Shown: piece by piece, positions 61,366 to 64,000 of the stretch
How positions within the stretch are numbered: position 1 is the stretch's first letter
Layout of the letters: each line of letters starts with the position of its first letter
Origin: Synchiropus splendidus
Taxonomy: Eukaryota; Chordata; Actinopteri; Syngnathiformes; Callionymidae
NCBI RefSeq assembly: GCF_027744825.2
Contig: NC_071348.1
Location: 1,863,563 to 1,927,562, forward strand
Reading direction: 5' to 3'
Length of the DNA: 64,000 bases
The notes under the pieces: model-generated
The model's input: only the letters and a program-made list of their open reading frames with translations
Told to the model about the DNA's origin: nothing
Database searches by the model: none
Program-made: the position numbers and the translations under genes

Positions 61366-64000
61366 ATGGAGGGCAAGCACAGGGAGCAGATGAGGCCGTT
61401 GCTCACATCTGTAAGTACCGACCCCCCCCCTCCTCCTCCTCCTCCTCCGTGTGTTAGCCGCTGGCTAGCGACTCTTCCGCGGATCATCTCGACCAGACAC
61501 CGGGAGCGCGTGAGTTTCCCCCGGCAACGGTCCACGGAAAACCGCTCATGTGGATGAAAACGGCTCAAGTTTGAGTGGAAACAACTTTTATCAAGTGGGA
61601 TGAAGCCAGAGAAGCTGTCTTTTGTTGTGAGACGGAGCACGCTGCTGCCAGGAAGTTACGTGTCTGCGCAGCTTCACGGCTGCCCCTGAACAGTTTTCCT
61701 GGAAGACAACGTCCACACGTCGCCCGCAGTGTTCAAACCATCTTTTCATGAGAGTTGTAGGTTTTGTTTACAGTCCCAGGTCTGTGTGAGAGTCGCTAAA
61801 CCAAGAGACTTTAAAAGCACTAGATAGAGTTCATTCATTCAGTTAGTCAGCGCTCGTGCGAAAGACACCATCAAAGGGCATGACACGGCAAAAAAAAAGC
61901 GTCATGTTTGTGTGACCCGCATCTGCACCCCCGAGCTGTTGTAATGATGTGGTAACTCATCTGACAGATCTAAACCTGCGTCAGGACAAACGTTTGAATC
62001 ATGAGGTCTGATGAAAGAGCACTTCCTCTTCTCGCTGGATGCTGTCACCATGGCGATGGAGGCAGCGTCTGTTAATGAGAAACTTTACTGCCTCCATGTG
62101 GGTTGTTGTCAGTAACCTGCAAGTGTTTGTTTAATCATAGGCCTTATCAGTGTTCGGTGTCAGCAGGATGGCTGCTTCTAGACAAACGGCTGCGGTGAAA
62201 CGCTTTTGCATTTGACAAACCAGAGGAGATTGAGGCTCGGCACTTCATTTCTTCTGCTCCACAGCCTCAGTCTAGGAAACTCACCTCCTGTCTGGGTGTC
62301 TGACGTCGGAACCGTCGTCCCCTGATGGCCTGCCGCCCTCCAGGGATTCACCTAGAGCCAGCCTGGATGTGTATGCAGGCACCAGGGAGCAGCATGGAGG
62401 AAAATACTTAGCCCAATGTCTGTGGTGGAAAACAAACCAATATAAATATGTCTGCAATAATAAGGCAGCTCAAAGCAGTGATGACTGTCTAGGAGACAAA
62501 AGTCTGGTCCTGGGGGGGCTCATCTGGCCCAGGTCCCCCAGAGTTCTCGAGCCGGCCCTTCCTTCGGATGTTTTCATTTCCTCCCTACTGCCCTTATATG
62601 GGCACTAGAGACGTCACCGGAGCACACATGTCTGTGTGTTTGCAGAGAAAGTTTGTTGTGCTGCAGAATAGGACGATAGGCTGCAGATGAGGAAGTGACC
62701 CCCTCTCACGCCCTGCTCAGTGGAGCAGCACAGCCAGCTATAAATGCATGGATCGTTGTCGCTGGTGAACATCACCATTCCGAATGGCTGCACTCTCAAC
62801 TCACCGATCTAAAATATCTCCGCTGAGTGTTTCCTGGAATTTAAGGAGGCTGTGATGGGCGACTTTTGGGGGGAAGTAGCGAGTCGGCGGGTGGCCAGAG
62901 CTCTGTCACTGGTACGTAGCTGCTCTAGTTCAAGTGTCGGTCAGTGCAAACTTCCTCCAAACTAACTATTGATCAACATCAAGTTTGTTTTTCACTTTTA
63001 CTGTACCAATGATTCCTCTTGTGCAGTGCTGTGGTGGAACTACTGATCTCATGTTTGAGAGACTTGTTTCCTCAAAACTTGTACTAAACTTTGACTTCTA
63101 AAAGTGAAGAGAAATTGAAGTCATTGTTTTGACTCACTGTCCCTGTATATTTATGAGACTTTTTGTTTGTTTGAAATGTGCTTGAGAGAACATGTAATCA
63201 TCCGCAGGTTTACAGGTCTGACACATGTAAGTTTGTCTTAGATTGTTGTTTTCTTGATGAAGGAAAGTATACAGCATGGAAATGTACACAGGGACTCAAA
63301 GCTGATCAACGTTTGATCGGTGAAGCATCTTATAGATGAGGTCAAAGGCCATAAAAATGACTTGGACGTGAGTCCGAGAGGTGATCGGCATCTTCCTGCG
63401 GTGTGCGTCCCACAAGGCTCTGATTTGGACCCTCAGCTCTTCCGCACACAACCCCATGCCTGTGTGTTGCAGGGAAATGACGAGGAGGCGGTTCTGGACC
63501 AGGGCAAGACCAGCTCCACCCTCTACACCAACTTTGAGAAGGAGGAGTTGGAGAGTGAGTGTGTTCCTGGATCCCTCAAAAGTTCAAACTGTCATGTCAT
63601 TCCGAGTCTGTTTTTTAGCCTGTCTAATGGTTTAAACATGGTGTTGACGTTAGCTGTGTGCCAGTCATGTCCACTCTCCTGTCTCTCTCTGTACTTCCTG
63701 CATTAGGCCACAGAGCGGTATACGTGGGCGTGCATGTTCCTCTCGGGCGACAGAGCAGGCGTCGGCACCGGCACCGCGCACACAAGCATCACAGGAAGCG
63801 ACGTGATCGCTCAGACCGAGAGGATGGACGAGAGTCGCCAAATTACGGTTTGTTTTCCTCTCTTGGAAGACCAAACTGTCGAAGCCCCTCCCCCGTGCTG
63901 CAGGTACATCCTGACTTGAAGCAGAGCCTCTGTAGTGATTCCTGCCTCTCATCTCTGCAGACACGCCATCACAGAGAGTCCAGTTCATCCTGGGAACCGA
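61366..64000 (+). CDS. slc4a7: Electroneutral Na-bicarbonate cotransporter NBCn1, N-terminal exons (partial)
   Basis: Exons 61366-61410, 63473-63554, 63707-63847 and 63961-64000 (running off the window). The protein starts MEGKHREQMRPLLTS, close to the EQMRPLLTR of one human NBCn1 isoform. It continues NDEEAVLDQGKTSST, FEKEELESHRAVYVGVHVPL, the basic RRRHRHRAHKHHRKRR block, EDGRESPNY, and DTPSQRVQFILGT at the window edge. SLC4A10 is the nearest alternative, but HRAVY and KTSST favour SLC4A7. The transporter moves Na and bicarbonate into cells to regulate pH. Only the cytoplasmic N-terminus before the main regulatory domain is visible; the membrane domain lies to the right. The third exon uses the donor GTTTGT, which departs from GTRAGT. 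Confidence 0.92.
62739..62911 (+). promoter_or_regulatory. Candidate alternative promoter and first exon of slc4a7
   Basis: A CTATAAAT box at about 62738-62745 precedes an ATG at 62855. Nineteen codons (MGDFWGEVASRRVARALSL) then end exactly at a strong donor, CTG then GTACGT at 62912, in phase 0, the phase needed to join the slc4a7 exon at 63473. Mammalian SLC4A7 also uses alternative first exons. Not proven. Confidence 0.35.

Overview
The window looks like nuclear DNA from a compact-genome teleost, probably a percomorph of the pufferfish type. All genes are spliced, many introns are only 60-300 bp with GT-AG ends, and dinucleotide repeats and minisatellites are abundant. The proteins recognised are vertebrate, several of them fish-type immune receptors. 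No bacterial, viral or CRISPR features were seen.

Layout. 1-3763 (-): the 5' end of thyroglobulin (tg), 14 complete exons plus the start of a fifteenth. 4566-5890 (+): a two-Ig-domain CD22/sialoadhesin-like protein with no visible membrane segment. 7240-9089 (-): cmtm6. 12688-24655 (+): a copine-4 gene (cpne4) in 15 coding exons, with a likely TATA promoter near 10384. 25.7-39.5 kb: about 14 kb with no recognisable gene but two large minisatellites (33.37-34.2 and 37.74-38.86 kb). 41632-43019 (-): cmtm7. 43.9-51.35 kb: a Siglec-15-like cluster made of a truncated duplicate (43.9-44.7), a full gene on - (45460-47415), a second on - (48156-49960) and a divergent third on + (50213-51352). 52183-56983 (-): two tandem paralogues encoding secreted proteins in which an IgGFc-binding domain (FCGBP N-terminal type) is joined to a C-terminal C-type lectin domain. 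61366-64000 (+): the first exons of slc4a7 (electroneutral Na-bicarbonate cotransporter NBCn1), running off the right edge.

Gene relationships. cmtm6, cmtm7 and SLC4A7 are also near each other on human 3p, so this is a partly conserved synteny block with tg, cpne4 and an immune cluster interleaved. Between 44 and 57 kb, sialic-acid-recognising membrane receptors sit beside secreted lectin-like proteins. One Siglec-15-like gene keeps the transmembrane lysine used for DAP12-type adaptors, while the other two carry tyrosine-containing tails. This suggests paired activating and signalling-tail receptors plus soluble lectins.

Main points of interest are the IgGFc-binding/C-type-lectin fusion pair, a near-identical 170-bp duplication that doubles a tyrosine-motif exon in one Siglec-15-like gene, a 22-unit minisatellite in cpne4 built from the exon 2 splice donor, and a cpne4 intron whose two ends carry complementary AC and GT repeats.

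Exon limits were set by hand from splice signals, reading-frame phase and remembered family sequences. No alignment or database search was run.
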